A DNA stretch of 64,000 nucleotides, from contig MU001687.1 in the NCBI GenBank assembly GCA_010093515.1, forward strand, positions 506,070-570,069. Direction: 5' to 3'. The stretch comes from Lineolata rhizophorae. Taxonomy: Eukaryota > Ascomycota > Dothideomycetes > Lineolatales > Lineolataceae. A model generated the notes under the pieces. That model was not told the DNA's origin. It was given only the letters and a program-made list of their open reading frames with translations, and searched no databases. Shown here piece after piece: positions 33,038 to 44,500 of the stretch; positions within the stretch are counted from its first letter, which is position 1; each line of letters starts with the position of its first letter. The position numbers were made by a program, and so were the translations under genes.

Positions 33038-33750
33038 TTGTTGTTGTCGTCGTCGCCGTTGCCGCCATCGTCGTTATCGCCGCCATCGTCGCTAGTGTCG
33101 GGCTCGTCTTGACTGTTGGCTAGACGCCCGGTGGTCGGCGCTGGTGCTGAGGTGGGAGGCGCGTTAGAATCTTGGGGAGCTACGGGTTGTGACGAGGAGG
33201 CGGCGGCGGCGGCGGCGGCGGCGGGCGCCGCGGCCGGTGCCGGCGGTGACTCGGCCTCGGCATCGCCGTCATTGTTGACGATGTTGATGGAAGAAGAAAC
33301 TGAAGACGGAAAAGAAGGAGACGGTGGTAGAGATTGCGCATCATCCGCTGGCGCCGCTGGGGCCTCTTCTTCTTCCCCTGGTGCTGGAGGTGTTTCCAAA
33401 GATGATGAATCGTCGTTCGTACCTGGGGCGGGGGTCGCTGCCGTGTTGTCCGAAAGAGGGGCATCTTGGCCGTTACTGGGAGGAGGAGGAGGGGAAGGGG
33501 CACCATCCTGTGGTGCCGTGGGAGCTGGCGCGTCCGCGTCGTTCGGACTCGCCGCCGCCGTCGGTTGCTGGTCGTCGCCGTCGTCATCGTCGTTGGCCAC
33601 CGAGGTCACCACGGGTGGGGGCTCTGCTGAGGCCGACGCCGAGGGCGCCGAGGGCGCCGAGGAGACTGCTGCTGCCGCCGACGAAGAGGCATCCGCTCTT
33701 CGCACGCGCGTGCAGCGCCTTCCGTTGAAGGTCGTGATAGAATTGGCCAT
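30460..33750 (-). CDS. Large single-pass membrane protein with mucin-like ectodomain
   Basis: A single-exon protein of 1096 aa. Residues 20-315 are Ser/Thr/Pro/Ala/Asp-rich low complexity, including a poly-Ser run (about 240-251), as in heavily O-glycosylated fungal wall sensors. One membrane segment (about 317-340, GQIAGTVVGTLLGLAAIGLV) is followed by a stop-transfer TRRRR. The long cytosolic tail is Ser/Gly/Pro-rich with short conserved-looking islands (ALAFKFFPTGG, YAALSPRRLRFSQMDDPEAT, LNPFVDPP, PDPFADHWADVKPAPLAWLE, KSDPFDLDRPEVLGYGA, RRERVSWYRKSSGVLGDV). This layout recalls Mid2/Wsc-type stress sensors, but there is no WSC or CFEM domain and no N-terminal signal peptide from the ATG at 33750; either an upstream exon is missing or insertion uses the membrane segment itself. 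The islands suggest protein-binding motifs. Confidence 0.75.
32998..33046. repeat. GCT/GTT triplet repeat coding poly-Ser and poly-Asn
   Basis: About 12 GCT units then GTT units on the plus strand, read on the minus strand as Ser and Asn runs in the ectodomain of the large membrane protein; likely length-variable between strains. Confidence 0.85.
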
Positions 33751-35596
33751 ACGGACTCAAGGGCACGTACGGCCGAGGGTGAGGTCATGGGAAAGCAAAA
33801 CCGAAGAAAAGACGAGAGAAAGAAACATGAAAGCGACAGATATGAAGCAAAAGGAAAGGAAAAAAAAAAAAAGAAAAGAAAAGAAGGCGAGTTAGCAAAA
33901 ATGGAAGAAAGAGTTCCCCGAGTGGGAACGCTGGCAGAGAGAATGGGAAGCACCCCCCCCAGATCCCCGCATATGAGTCTTGGGAACGAAGGAAGGGAGG
34001 GAGGAGGAGGGGGGGGTCGGTCTACGTAGTCCGCATAGGTTAAGAAAAAGCACGAAGCGGCTGCCGGCTCATTGCAAACGGGGGGCGCTGGGCGCAACAT
34101 GCGCGCCGGCAGGCCATTGCCAGGCCGGCAGGCGTCCGAGCGTGTGTGGGCGACTTTTGCCATGGTGGTGAGGTTGGTTGGGGAGGCGAGGGTGAAACCC
34201 GAGCAGCTTCACGAGGCCCCGGGCCGGCGTCTCACCCGCAACGCTGCTGAAGCACCGCGCCCACACCACACCACCGTCACCCCTCCCAAGGCCGGAAGCT
34301 GCCCTCCGGCCTCGAATTTATGGGCCGGCGCGCGAAGATGCAGTGGCGTTGCGGTCGGCCCCCTCGCGTTCGCCATGGCAATGGACGGGGGCTCGGGTGA
34401 TGCCGTGCGCGTGGGTCGATGGGATGAGCGGGCCGTTGCCGGCGGGCGACGGTCGGGGAATTGGGGGGTTGAGGGCCAAGGCCTTTGTTTTTTCTTTTCT
34501 AGACGGTCCGTAGAACGCACCGCTGCCCGGTTGCATGTATGCAAAACCTGGGAATTTGGGATGGGTCGAAAGAAGCCGGTAGGTTGCGGAGCGTTGCCGC
34601 TGCACGCCTGCTGCTGTACGCAGCAGCGGGGACCGGTCCGGCGGCGGGCGGGCGCGCTGCGGGCGCGGCTGCCAAGGGATCGTGCCGCTCAGGACGGAGC
34701 CGCGCTGCGCCTGTACGTACGTCCTACGTAGTATTATGCCGGGCGCGAAGGCGCGACGGAGCTGGCGGCGCGTCGCGCTCCCCATCGCGGACTGCCCGAA
34801 GCAGCAGCGACCCGCTCTCGGCACCGGCCAAGGGCGTTGGCGCGTGGGGAAGCGCCGGCCTGGGCCTAGCGCGCCGAGGCCGCGGCCCGGCGGGCGGAGC
34901 GGCGCACCCGCCCGCCGCCCGGCCGCCCTTGCGCTGGCGGGCAACGGCGCCGCCGTGCACATATGTACTACGTCTGTACATACCACATGCGGACGCTACG
35001 TAAGAGGCCCGTCGGTGCCTGGCCCCCGCCTTCCCGGCAGCGAGCAAGTCGCCGCTGCACGCGTGCCCGGAACCGGGCAAGCGCGAGCGGCCGGCGCGTC
35101 TGGCCCGCTTCCCGTCCCTCCCCGGCCAAGGGCTGCTGCTGCCGTTGCTGCTGCTGCTGCCCGTTGCTGCTGCCGCTGCTGCCGTTGCCGCTGCCGCCGT
35201 TGGCTGCTCGCCTTTCGGTTGCTCTGGGGAAGGCGCCAGCTGGGCGCTGCTGCTGCTTGCTTCGCTCCCCACGCCACGCTACGGCGCCGCTGGTCGCCGC
35301 GTCTGGTCGCTTGCTGCTCTCCTGTCCGACCGCACCGCTCCACCACCCTGCTAACTTGCTACTGCTACCACCACCACCACCACCACCACCGCCACTACAT
35401 ACTGCTGCTGATCCCCAACACCCGCCTTGACCTGCAGTCCGGTCCACTGCTTCTCCCCATCTGCGTTCCTGCCCGCGTGTCAGGCCTCGGCCCCTTTCGC
35501 GCTCCTACCACCGCAGCGACCCGTCGTCGCGTCCCCTACAAGAACGGCGTCGTCGTAGTCGTCGTCGGCGTCGTCAACAGTTCCAGTTCCGCAACC
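33751..35596. other. Intergenic between divergent genes, 1.85 kb
   Basis: A shared upstream region for the large membrane-protein gene and the gene starting at 35597. It holds two CTACGTAG palindromes (34022 and 34724), TACGTAC and ATGTAC-type short palindromes near 34713-34980, and CTG/GCC-rich leader sequence from 35130 on. No coding region is supported. Confidence 0.5.
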
Positions 35597-38500
35597 ATGT
35601 TCGGCTGGGGTTCCGGAGGCAGTAAGTCGTAATTGGTCCCTTTCTTCTTTTTCCGCCTTGTTCAAACCCTCGCGTTTCCTGTTGCGCAATTGCATTTCCT
35701 TCTTGTTTGGCTTGGCCTTCTCCCCCGCAATCTTCTTCTCATTTTTGCCGTGCCGCGCTGTCCACCCTCTTCTTCTCGTTGGGCCGTTCCACCTGCTCGC
35801 CTCGCAACCCGCGCGGCATGAATAACCGCGCGCCGTTCGCTTCATGCGCCCGCCCCTTTTGGCATTGTATACCTCGCCGCCCCGGCTCCTCTCCATCTGC
35901 TTGATCCGCGCTTGGGCTTTCCCCCGCGGCTTGGCCAAGTCCTAGTTTAATTACCCTTTTTTTTTTTTCGTGCTTTCGCCCCGGCCTCTCTCTCTCTCGT
36001 AGGGCTGGCCGGTGCACGCGATGCGCGATGCGCACCCCGGTCGCATGGACAGCCGCCGTTCTTGAATCTCTTCAAGCGTCCGTCCAGAAACGCGGCGCTT
36101 CGAGAAGTGCGGGGAGGAGAACGATTTGCCCCATAGGCCGTCCGTCTCCTACACCTGCCTTTTCTCGTCTAGCAGGCTTGTCGAGTTGGAAGATGAGATT
36201 CCCCCAAGGATTGCGAACATGTGTCCCTCGCAATGCTATAGTCAACGCTGTACTTCCCAAGTATCCGGGCGGCCAAGACCTTCCAAAACCCCAAGCACGG
36301 GACGAGCGCTCGTGCCAAGTCGACGCGCCCACGCTCCGTGCCTGAAGCGGTTTCCATGGAACTTTCGTCGAACCCTTACCTCTCTCGGAAGTCACGTTGA
36401 TGTCACGTGACCGCGACTTTTCGACCTATAATGCACTTGTCTTATATCTTGTACTTTTGTGTGACTGCCACCACCTACTCGCCGACTGTGCTTACTAACT
36501 CTCCTCCTCTGCCAGGCGTCTGGATGGGCGGGCGCAATGACCCCGCCAACGAACGTCCAGCCCCCGCGTACCCTACTCCCGTCATTTTTCCGGACTTCAA
36601 GCCTCCAGAGGATCCGCCCGCCAAATGGACCGAAACCGACTGCCCGGACTTTGCCCGTGCTTTCTGCTCCATTCGCCGGCTGTCCGACATAAACGCAGAC
36701 CTCTTCAAGCTCCAAAACGTGGCCATCGAGCCGCCGTGCTCTACGGTCGAGGACGTCGTCCCTCGACGGCCGGACGGGTCGTCCTACGCCCCCCCAGCAT
36801 CGTGGGTAGAACCGCCACCGAAGTCCCTCGAGTCGGGAGAACCGTCATCTCGCCGGAATGACAGACCAAAGTTGCACAACGGCCGCCCCTATCCTGACCA
36901 CGCCGACTTCTACATCCGCGTGAAGGAGCTCCTGATGGATAATTACGACGCCTATAGCCAGCTGTCGCGCACGCCCCGGCCGAACCAGCCCCGGCCGAAC
37001 CAGCCCCGGCCGTCCCTGGCGCACTTTCGCCGCTTCTGGGAGGCCCTTGATAGCATGGCGTCGTGGTGGGACACGAGCATGGACGAGTACATACCGCCCA
37101 AGCCGGAAGAGGACGCGGGAGGAAATGGCGGCGCCGACGCTGGCAAAGGTGAAGGCGACGGCGACGACGATACCGAAATGCGAGGCGCGGATGCTGATGC
37201 AGATGATGATGGTTCGGCCACCACCATTTCTTCTTCTTCCTCTTCTTCCTCTACCTTGGCGACAAAGACGCGCAAGTGCGCTGATTCCCTCGGGTCAGAG
37301 AGCCGCAGCAAGCGGGCGCGCACCACGCCCACGCCGCCCCCGCCTCCGCCACAGCAGGAGCAGCAGCAGTCGCAGCAGCAGCAGTCGCAGCGCCAGGCGA
37401 GCGCGCACCCGGCGTCGCAGCCGGGCCCGGCCTCGGCGCCGCCCAACGTGCCCTTGCCGGCCCTCCCTTCGCGCACAAACGACCAGCGGCAGCAACAGCA
37501 ACCGCCCACGTCATCGTCCGCATCCTCGGCTCCGCGCTCCGCCTCGTCATCATCGTCCTCTTCCTCCTCCACGCCTAGCACCGCTGCCGCTGCCACCGCC
37601 GCCAAGCCACGCCCACCGACCAGCACCCCCGACGGCGGGGCCATTGGCCTGCCCGCCAGCGTCGCGGCCGCCGCGCCCGGCCGTCGCGCCGGCCCGCCCG
37701 GCACGTACAAGGGCCTGCGCAACGACACGGGCGCCGGCATGCCGGACATGTACCGGCACGACGCGCTGCGCAGCCTGGTGGAGCCGGTGGCGTGGGCGTT
37801 TGGCTGCAACGTGGCGGCGCACCGGCGGCAGCCGCTCGTCTCGTTCGGGACGGTCCGGTTCCCGGTCAAGGTCGGGGCCGCGGTGTGGAAGGTGCCGGGG
37901 GAGAGGGTGAAGGCGAGGGGCGGTTGGTTGGAGGGCCCGATGATGGGCCTGCTGGCGAGGAGCGAGGTCGGGTTCGGGGCGAAGGGCAAGGGGGCGGACG
38001 GCGGCGGCGACGAGGCCGGGGCCAAGGGCGCGGCGGAGACGGCTCGGACCGGCGACGAGAAGGCGGCGGCGCCGGGCAGGGCGCGGCCCGAGGCGGTCGA
38101 CGAGTCGCTGCTCGACGTGATGCGCGAGCTCGGGGCGCTGCTGGCGCTGGCGCAGGAGCGAGCGCGCGAGGGGCGCGAGGAGCGGAGGCCAGGCCAGGGT
38201 GAGTGGTGGGCGACGGTGCCGCGGTGGGGCGGGGGACCCGGGGGCGAGGCGGGCGACGCCGAGGCGGGGGCGGGGCCGGAGGCGGGCGGGGGGAAGGAGA
38301 GAGAGAGGGATAGGGAGAGGGAGAGGGAGAGGGAGAGGAGGAGGGAGCGGAGGGCTGAGAGGGGACGGGAGAGGGAGGAGAGGGAGAGGGAGGGCAGGGC
38401 CGCGGAGCTGGTCGCGGCGGGAGGCGGAGGGTCGAGGAGGAAGAGCGCCATGGAGGCGTGGCGGAACGTGAGGCCGCATAGCGGGTACTGGGATCCGAGG

Positions 38501-39031
38501 GTGGAGTATAAGGCGCTGGGGAAGGTGAGGGGGAGCAAGTGGGATGAGGTGAGTTTTCTCCATTTTTTTTTTCCCCATGTGACATGCTTTTTTTTTCTTT
38601 TTGCCTTAGATCTTCATTCCCCTTCCTCTTCCCGTTGCTACGCTCACGAACTTATTTTTTTGTCCCCCCTCTCTTGGGTCCAGGTCTTCCTCGTCTCGTC
38701 GCTGTACCACCACGTCGCCATAGTGTCGCTGCGCGTCCACGCCGCGTACCTGGACACGCTGCTGGCGAACAAGGCGATGCCGCCGTCGCCGCCGCCACCG
38801 TCGCGCGGCGGCCCCGTCGAGGATAGCTGGTGCCGGCCCGTGTTGCGGCGCTCGAGGTGGTTCGATCTCTTTGTTAAGGAGGATCGGGTCGAGGCGGTGA
38901 GGGGCGTTTGGGGCGTTGTGGAGTGGGGGATGAGGGTGCAGGAGCAGGAGCAGGAGGAGGGGGAGGGGGAAGGAGAGGGGAAAAGGGCGAAGAGGGAGGG
39001 GGATGGGGATGTGGTTATGGGGGAGGGGTGA
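35597..39031 (+). CDS. Conserved fungal protein of unknown function
   Basis: Three exons: 35597-35621, 36516-38548 and 38684-39031 (801 aa). Exon 1 encodes MFGWGSGG plus one base (donor GTAAGT, start context AACCATG); an 894-nt intron ends with TACTAAC and GCCAG. I recall this as an uncharacterised Pezizomycotina family. Landmarks are VWMGGRNDPANERP, YPTPVIFPDFKPPEDPP, NGRPYPDHADFYIRVKELL, AHFRRFWEALDSMASWWDTS, a central Ser/Gln/Pro-rich disordered part, DMYRHDALRSLVEPVAWAFG, WLEGPMMG, LGALLALAQERAREG, WWATVPRWGGGPGGE and, in exon 3, VFLVSSLYHHVAIVSLRVHA. A charged Arg/Glu coil lies near residues 600-650. Intron 2 (135 nt) has no in-frame stop. No enzymatic motif or localisation signal is evident. 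Confidence 0.78.
36974..37011. repeat. 15-bp coding tandem repeat
   Basis: Two and a half copies of CCCCGGCCGAACCAG, giving a repeated RPNQP peptide in the conserved unknown protein. It is an in-frame unit that can expand without frameshift. Confidence 0.85.
38296..38341. repeat. GAGAGG purine repeat in coding sequence
   Basis: A purine-only tract of GGGAGA units coding an alternating Arg/Glu helix. Its regularly spaced G-runs could form a G-quadruplex in the mRNA or coding strand. Confidence 0.8.
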
Positions 39032-40592
39032 AGGGAGTGGATGGAGGAAATTGTTAGTGGGGGGGTTGCGGAAGTGGTGTGCGAGTGTAGTAAGCGTGAT
39101 GTATTCTGTGCGGGAGTGTAATTGTGTTCTCTGTATGACGAGAGCAACTGGAAAGATAGTGCGGGGCTGGCATTGCAAAAAGGGAGGGAGGTTTCCGCCA
39201 TGCGTCCGTAGTACGCAGGGACGGGCAGTGCGAAGCGCAGAGGAGGGGGGTGGCTAGACGACTGGCATTGTTCGGCTAGGGCGGGGGCGGGACCAAAGGG
39301 GGAGTCGCGAATAAAAAGGTAGGACTGGAATAGAAGTAGAGCTTGTCGTGAGGAGCGCTGAACGTGTCCGCGTGACTCTGTGCCGATGCCGCGAGCCCGT
39401 CGGATTCTATGCATGCCCTCCGACTTTTGCTGGGAGATGCGTTGGATCTGGCGCTGCGTGCTGCCCGGGCGACCGCAATGCGGTAAAACATGGGTCTGCT
39501 GGCCAGCGGATGGATACTAGTTATTGGGGCAATTGAGAGAAGGGCGAACTACGTGGTACGGCTCGGAGATGACGTAATCCGAACCATGGTTCGTAGGGCG
39601 CTTCGCAAGCGCCTCTTTCGTTTCGTCGTTCATCCCGCTTTTGCGATGTCTGGGTTAGGCTTTGCAAGGTGAGTGGCTCCCTCCGGCGTATGTACTGTGC
39701 TAGGCTCTGGGCGGTTTGTGGGTAAACTCGGGGTTCGTCGCTGTAAGGTGCGATGGGAGCTTGCATGTTCGGCAATGAGTGGTTCCATTTGCTCAACTTT
39801 GTTCAACGGCGTCGTTTCCTTTGCATTGCTGGTCCTTTTCGTTTTCCATTTTCTCGCGAGTGGCTTGCGCTGGGGACAACAAGGGACTGGCAATCCGGTT
39901 CGTCTTCGGCCTAGAAGCTATCTTGGCTCCAGACTAGTTGGACTGAGCGGCACAAACGGAGGCTTTGTCGTGTTCATGTCAGATTTGTCTGCCCGCTTTG
40001 ATTCTACCGCCTGATCCTTGATGCAAAAAGGAGCCCCCCCAGGCCCTCCACAAACACCAATGCCTCCTCCAACCGATCGCGAACCGAAAACACGCAGCAA
40101 GTCACCATAGCACATCTCGCAACCATCTCCAGACGGATAACTAGCACAAGAAGCTGCGCAAAATGGCGCCAGAAATCAAGGCCAAGAAATAAAAGGGGGA
40201 AGCAGCAAGGGTGAAGATCCACGCATCTACAGTAGTACATTGCCACCCCTCAACAGAGCTGCCACAGAGCAAAAGCACAAAGCCGCGGGAAACCGGTGCG
40301 CCAGAGGTGGTCGTCTGCTCGTTGCCCCGGGGTATTTCCGTCGTCAATGGCGAACCCTAAGCGCCCGGCCGGCCCAGCCTAGCACCAAAAAAAAAAAAAA
40401 ATCCAGAAAGAAAGCTCCACCCGGAAGAGGTCGTGAACACGGCATCCGGCAACCGGCCAGCGGCCTCGCCATCTCGTCCGCCCGCCCCACCTCCATCCGT
40501 GCTCCTCACACCGGAAGAACTCCAACCAACCCAGCCAACCAGCCAAACGCACATCCTCCCTTCTCCCCTCCGTCCACCCTCTCCCCCCCCTA
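39032..40592. other. Intergenic between convergent genes, 1.56 kb
   Basis: No supported gene. It contains a GTAGTAC motif at 39208 and a 15-A run at 40386-40400. Frames at 39673-40014 lack an ATG start and are not called. Confidence 0.5.
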
Positions 40593-41559
40593 TCAAACAA
40601 TCCCAAACCTCTCCAACTCCCCCACCGTCCTCTCAAGCTCCTCCGCCCTCCTCTTCCTCCGCTCCGCCTCCCTTTCCCCCTCCCCCTCCCTCCCCGGAAC
40701 CCCCGTCGCGCGCCCCGCGCGCCCCGTCGCTCCGGCCCCCGCCCCGACATCGCGAGGCCTTGGCGACCGCGACCGCGACGCCGCCCGCGACGCCGCCGGC
40801 AGAGGAGGCAGCGGGCGCGCGTCGAGCTCGGCGCGCGACAGGGACGGCGGCGAGGACGAGGCCGGAGCGGCGGGGGCGCGGGGCGGGGTGGAGGCCGGCG
40901 GGACGGCGGGGGCGCGGGGGCGGGCGGGGGCGGTTGTGGGTGCGTTTGCGGGTATGTTGGCGTTTGTGGTGGCGCGGAGGCGGGGGTCGGCGGAGGAGGA
41001 CGACGAGGACGAGTCAGAGGAGGAGGAGGAGACGAGGCTGGCGGCGTCGTGGTCGTTGTCGAGGTCGTGGTCGAGGTCGTGGTCGTGGTTCTGGCCGTGG
41101 TGAGGGGCGCCGGGCGGGAGAGGCGGCAGCGCGTGGTTGCGGAAGTGGCGGGCGCGCAGCTGGAGGTAGTATGGCTGGGGGGTTAACTGAAGGGGGCGTT
41201 GTTCCGGAGGGTTTGGGGCGTTTTGCTTCGCCGAGGGTGTGGGTGGTGGGGAACGGGAGGGAGGGAGGGAGGGAGGGGAAGGAGGAGGTCACGGCGAAGG
41301 CTGGACCCGTGCGGGGGCAGGCGCCAGGCTCGGCGCGGAAACGTACCCAGAAGATCCAGAACCAGACCAGCAGGAGCGCGCTGCACACGTCGTAGATGAT
41401 CAGGCAGAGCGTGGCGGCGGGCATGACGTCGCGGGCGAAGCCGTGCGAGGTGCTGGTCGGCGCCGGCGCGCCGGCGTCGGCGCTCGAGGGCACGCTCGGA
41501 GTGAACGTGAAAGTGGGCGTCGGCCCGTCTGCGCCTGTGGCAGAGGCGATCGGCGCCAT
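40593..41559 (-). CDS. Small single-pass membrane protein with an Asp/His repeat
   Basis: Two minus-strand exons, 41559-41347 and 41159-40593, give 259 aa; the donor is GTACGT, the acceptor ACCTCCAG, and both lie between codons. The N-terminus is Ser/Thr/Pro-rich with no signal peptide (MAPIASATGADGPTPTFTFT). A membrane segment follows at about 47-71 (AATLCLIIYDVCSALLLVWF), continuing across the splice into the basic WLRARHFRNHAL. Next comes a striking HDHDLDHDLDNDHD stretch, a Ser run, a Pro/Ala-rich linker, and a C-terminal coiled-coil-like end (AERKRRAEELERTVGELERF). I do not recognise the family. The His/Asp run could bind metal but is a simple repeat at DNA level. The model depends on the splice call; without it the reading becomes an Arg/Pro-rich dead end. 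Confidence 0.6.
41255..41278. repeat. GGGA tetranucleotide repeat
   Basis: About six GGGA units within the intron of the small membrane-protein gene. Confidence 0.85.
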
Positions 41560-44500
41560 CGTGAGGCGTGTGCTCGTGGGCGGCGATGGCGGCCGAGACG
41601 GCGTTCGGAGTGGTGAGGAAGGGTGGAGAGGAGGTGGCGGGGCCGGCGGGCGAGCGGGGCGTTTTTGACGGGTAGAGAGGGGCCCATTGTGTGCGGATGG
41701 ACGCGGAGGAAGGTGATATGGGAGCTAGGCAGCAGCGGTGGGTGCGGCGGGTGCGGCGGGTGGTTGGCCGAAAGGCGGACGGCCAAGAGGTGAATCGACA
41801 GAGGAGGAAAGAGCGGCCTGTGACGACTGTGAGTTAAGCGCACCAGCATAGATCCAGAATCACAACAGAAGAAGAGGATGCGGACAACGGCAAAGTTGAC
41901 AATCTCATCCCTACGTAGTCTGTTTGCGGATAAGAATGCTATATGCAAAAGAGTTTGCAACTGCATGCTGAAGATTGATGTTGTCGTCGTAAATTGGACC
42001 TCAAATGGCGATGCCCATACCCACATCGACCTATGAGAAGGTGCCTTAGAAGCGTAAAGGTCAAGTTGAGCCGACGGTTAGGACAATTCAGAGCTGATGC
42101 TTCAAACCAGATTCGGGACGCATATAATCGATCTCACATGCCATCACCCTGTGATGACTTCATGGTGGTGTTGATAGTACGGGCGGCCCCACACATCTCA
42201 CTAGCAGATCTAAACCGCGACCAACTGACAAGCGACTCCAAAGTATAATGCGCACACAAGTCAGATGCAAGCTGATAATCCCGAACACAGCGCCATGTAT
42301 TATGTAGGAGTCGTTAGCAGCGCATTCGATGAAACGAGCCAACGTTGAAGGCGCGCGAGTAAGTCGGGTTCTTAGCATGATGTCCGCACTTACGGTCATC
42401 CGGGAGACAGGGGGCAGTCCGAGCGCACGGTCTCATGCTGCGCCATCCAAGCTTCCATCGAGCTTCCATAGAATTGTTTTGTGAGCGGTAAGGATTCAAT
42501 GCAGGGGAGCGTCCAAATGCGGGGCCGGGATGTTCCCTCGTCGTTCCAGAAGCCTCGCGGAACTGTCGATCGGCTCGACCCGCACGTCACCGGCGCCTTC
42601 CGACGAACTACATGCGTACGTGGTACGTGATCAGCTTCTGCGCGACCGCATGGGCCGCTGCAGCGAGCAAATATATGCCACGGGCTCGTCGAACCGCAGC
42701 TCTCGGGACAGCAATCTCGAAGAGGCCGCGCCGCGGCCAATGCCGGGAAGCTCGGGATGACGGGAGCTCTCTTGCGCAGCAAAGGCAAATAGCAAGGGAC
42801 GACGTCGGCCGGCGGGCGCGGCGGGGACGAGATTCATGCGGCCGCCGGCGGCGCGCTAAGCCGCGTCGGGCCTGGCGCCGGGCTAAGCGACGCCACACCG
42901 GCCAAGCGTTTCTCGGACCGCCCTTGGACCTCGCGCCCCCTCTCGCCCTCTCCTCTTCCCTCCCTCAACACAACTAAATCCAAGATGACGAGCCGGCCTC
43001 TGCGGCATCCGCATCGGCTCACCCGTCCCCGCCGGCGGCCTGCGCCGCCGCGCGCGACGGCGTGGGAGCTGCTGACATGCTCCGGGCCCGCCCACCACCG
43101 TCGAGGAGCAATTTGAAACTCTCTGATTGGGTTCGTTGTGTGTTCTCTCTCTGCCGTCGCCGTCGCCGTCGCGCCCACCGGAGGCCCGGGCCAACGCCGG
43201 TGCCGGAGAAACTTTGTCATGTATTAGCGGTGGGGAGGGGGCGCTATGTGCTGGGAGATGCCCGGGAGGGAGGCGGTGGACGCTCGCGCTGGCCGGTGGA
43301 ATAAAAGGGGCGGCGGGTTGGACTGCGAGGAAGGGCAGCGAGGAGGGCCGCACGACCCATGCTTGTATCTTTGTGCTGTGTACGTACCACCGAGGGCAAT
43401 GTTGGGGAAATGAAGAAGGCTGTCTATCCGACAACGAAGCAGCAGCGCAATTTTTTTTTTTGGGGACCTTGGACGCGGTTGGCCAGCCCGGTCAGCTTTG
43501 ACTGCCGCCTGCTGGGCCGGCCGTCCGTCCGTTCATGCTGGTCGTCGTGCGGGCCCTGCGTCAGCAAGGGCAGGCTGATAGAAGCCTCCCAGAGCTCCCG
43601 AGTGACCTCGAGCACCCAGCCCGGCTGCCCTTGGGCCGGCCGCGAGAGCAATTCGCCTCCCTTCGAGCCATTGGGGCTGCGCTTGGGCCGCTGCCTGGCG
43701 TCACACCACCAGGGTGGGCGGTGATATTGTGTATACAGATGCCCAGCCGTGTATACTAGGTACCGGCGGCCGGCGCTCCTCGGGGGTTCCTGGCCGGCAC
43801 GCCCGGAGTGCCCATGTACCTAGGTATTTAAGCTATGTATTTCCCAGCCCGCTGTTCGCTCGGGCTGCGCCAGGCGCCGGATCGTCGTAGGGCTGACACA
43901 GTGACCAGTTCGTCCGTTCACCTCCTCCCCGCCCACGCACATAGAAACGGAGCCACGGCCGCAGACGCCACAGCACCTTGACCTCAGCATGCAGGATCGA
44001 TGACCTAGGCCCGGCCTCGCACTCGCTCACCCCCAGCTGTTCGGCCCGGCAGCCCGCGCGGCGCGGCCGCGCTCCGCTCGTTTTGCCCCAGACTCGCGGG
44101 GCCCGACGGGCTTCCATGCTCCTGTCGCTGCCGGATCCGGCACGACCACCCCGCGAAACCCGCCTTCACTTTTGGGCGCGCGCCGGGACCGCGTCCCGCG
44201 GGTTGCGGCTGCTCGGCCTGCCAGCGCTTGCCCTGCCGGCCTCGCCCAGTTCCGATTTCAAACCCAGCGCTTTGATACCTCTGCTCTCTCTCCCTCACCT
44301 TCTCTCGCACTCTCACACGCACTCTCTCTACACCTCGGCGCGCTCGCACGCTCGTTGGCACCTCCCGCCGCCTCACGCTTCCAACGGGGTCCCCGGGACT
44401 TTCTCTCTTGCCCTCGACACGCATCACGCTCCTTCCTGCCTAAGTCGCCGCCGTTACGGGCCCAAGGCGCGGCGAAAAGACCGGTCTCTGTAGCGTGCGC

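Noticed and set aside
36952-38538. Minus-strand frame of 528 codons opposite the conserved unknown protein
   Set aside because: A shadow frame; the plus strand carries the conserved motifs and proper splice sites.
42530-42977. Two short ATG frames (76 and 121 codons), the second with a signal-peptide-like start
   Set aside because: Codon-position bias is no better than flanking DNA, they overlap each other in different frames, and the second dissolves into Arg-rich sequence.
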